Below, in pieces: positions 5,882 through 6,422 of a stretch of 6,422 nt of DNA (the first letter of the stretch is position 1; the number at the start of each line of letters is the position of its first letter). The notes beneath the pieces were generated by a model. The model saw only the letters and a program-made list of their open reading frames with translations. It was not told the origin of the DNA and ran no database searches. The position numbers and the translations under genes are program-made. Source of the stretch: an uncultured Collinsella sp. (GTDB taxonomy: Bacteria > Actinomycetota > Coriobacteriia > Coriobacteriales > Coriobacteriaceae); the NCBI GenBank assembly GCA_900555225.1, contig USKL01000087.1, forward strand, positions 1 to 6,422, given 5' to 3'.

Positions 5882-6422
5882 CTACCCCGCCTCGCGCATC
5901 CAGCGATCGAACGTCCCCACGCACACGCCCAGGCACTTTGCTGCCTGGCTGCGGGTAATATCGCCCGCCTCATAGCTATCGCGCACCAGCTCAAACTGAG
6001 GAGGGCATGGCTTGCGAGGTCGACCGAAACGGACCCCTCGCGCCCGCGCCGCTGCAATCCCCTCCGCCTGGCGCCGATGGATATTCTCGCGCTCCACCTG
6101 CGCCACGTAGCTCAGCAGCTGCAGCACAATATCAGCAATCAGGGTGTTAGTCACATCCGGCGCGCCGCTGGCCCTGGCGCGCGTGTCAAGCAATGGCATA
6201 TCCAACACCACAATGGCAACCCCGAGCACCTTGGTAATGCGTCGCCATTCCTCAAGAATCTCGGAGTAATTACGGCCAAGTCGGTCGATAGAAAGCACCA
6301 CCAGCACGTCCCCGTCTCCCAGGACGTGCAGCAGCTCGCGATAACGCGGTCGATCGAAGTCCTTGCCGCTCGCATGGTCGGCATAAATATTCGCCGAGCC
6401 CACGCCATAGGCGCCCAGCGCA
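5882..6422 (-). CDS. Serine recombinase (resolvase/invertase), 5' end outside window
   Basis: The reading frame is open to the window edge, so this is the 3' part (about 180 codons) of a gene that would need roughly 25-35 more residues for the N-terminal strand and the catalytic serine. Visible are DHASGKDFDRP, which follows the first helix in this family, then the SIDRLGRNYSEI block with its conserved active-site arginines, LDMPLLDTR, the long dimer helix beginning near LLSYVAQVERENIHRRQAEGI, the FGRPRK hinge, and a C-terminal helix-turn-helix (GDITRSQAAKCLGVCVGTFDRWM). This is the layout of the small Pin/Hin/Tn3-type resolvase-invertase group. Such enzymes invert or resolve DNA between paired short sites. 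A GTG at 6401-6403 is an internal codon rather than the start, since conserved-looking coding sequence (ALGAYG) continues upstream. No frameshift is visible in the part present. Confidence 0.92.
   Translation of the reverse strand, partial: ALGAYGVGSANIYADHASGKDFDRPRYRELLHVLGDGDVLVVLSIDRLGRNYSEILEEWRRITKVLGVAIVVLDMPLLDTRARASGAPDVTNTLIADIVLQLLSYVAQVERENIHRRQAEGIAAARARGVRFGRPRKPCPPQFELVRDSYEAGDITRSQAAKCLGVCVGTFDRWMREAG

Noticed and set aside
5599..6057. A 152-codon minus-strand frame joining the recombinase 3' end and the VanZ-like 5' end
   Set aside because: It overlaps both supported genes in another frame, and its translation is Arg- and Cys-rich with no recognisable domain.

Overview
The window looks like a piece of chromosome from a GC-rich, gut-type anaerobe. 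Purine-rich Shine-Dalgarno (SD) sequences precede every complete gene, GTG and TTG starts occur beside ATG, and the mix of a Gram-positive MupG-type peptidoglycan-recycling operon with high third-position GC fits the Coriobacteriia (Collinsella-like). That placement is an inference from style, not from a marker gene. Every gene lies on the minus strand, so the layout reads from high to low coordinates.

Right edge (5882-6422): the 3' part of a small serine recombinase (resolvase/invertase family). Its N-terminus, with the catalytic serine, lies outside the window. Next (5196-5777) is a small membrane protein of the VanZ family, starting with TTG. A 9-bp GC-rich hairpin (5091-5114) separates it from the operon that follows.

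Core (549-4991): a complete N-acetylmuramic acid (MurNAc) salvage operon in the order murR - murQ - murP - mupG. MurR is an RpiR-type regulator, MurQ the MurNAc-6-phosphate etherase, MurP a PTS EIIBC permease, and MupG a 6-phospho-N-acetylmuramidase. In the known pathway MurP imports and phosphorylates MurNAc-GlcNAc (or MurNAc). MupG splits the disaccharide phosphate into MurNAc-6P and GlcNAc. MurQ removes the lactyl ether to give GlcNAc-6P and D-lactate. MurR senses the pathway intermediate. MurP has no EIIA domain, so a general EIIA encoded elsewhere must serve it. A 19-nt near-palindrome upstream of murR (5058-5076) is the best operator candidate. A terminator-like hairpin with a T5 tract sits between murP and mupG and abuts the mupG ribosome binding site, which suggests that mupG is expressed differently from the first three genes.

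Left edge (1-456): a 119-residue ArsC/Spx-family thioredoxin-fold protein with a CXXC motif. Directly after its stop codon is an intergenic repeat (8-96) that contains a 20-position imperfect inverted repeat and a second partial copy of its arm 62 nt away. I see no tRNA, rRNA, CRISPR array or insertion sequence. No gene-free stretch exceeds about 205 bases.
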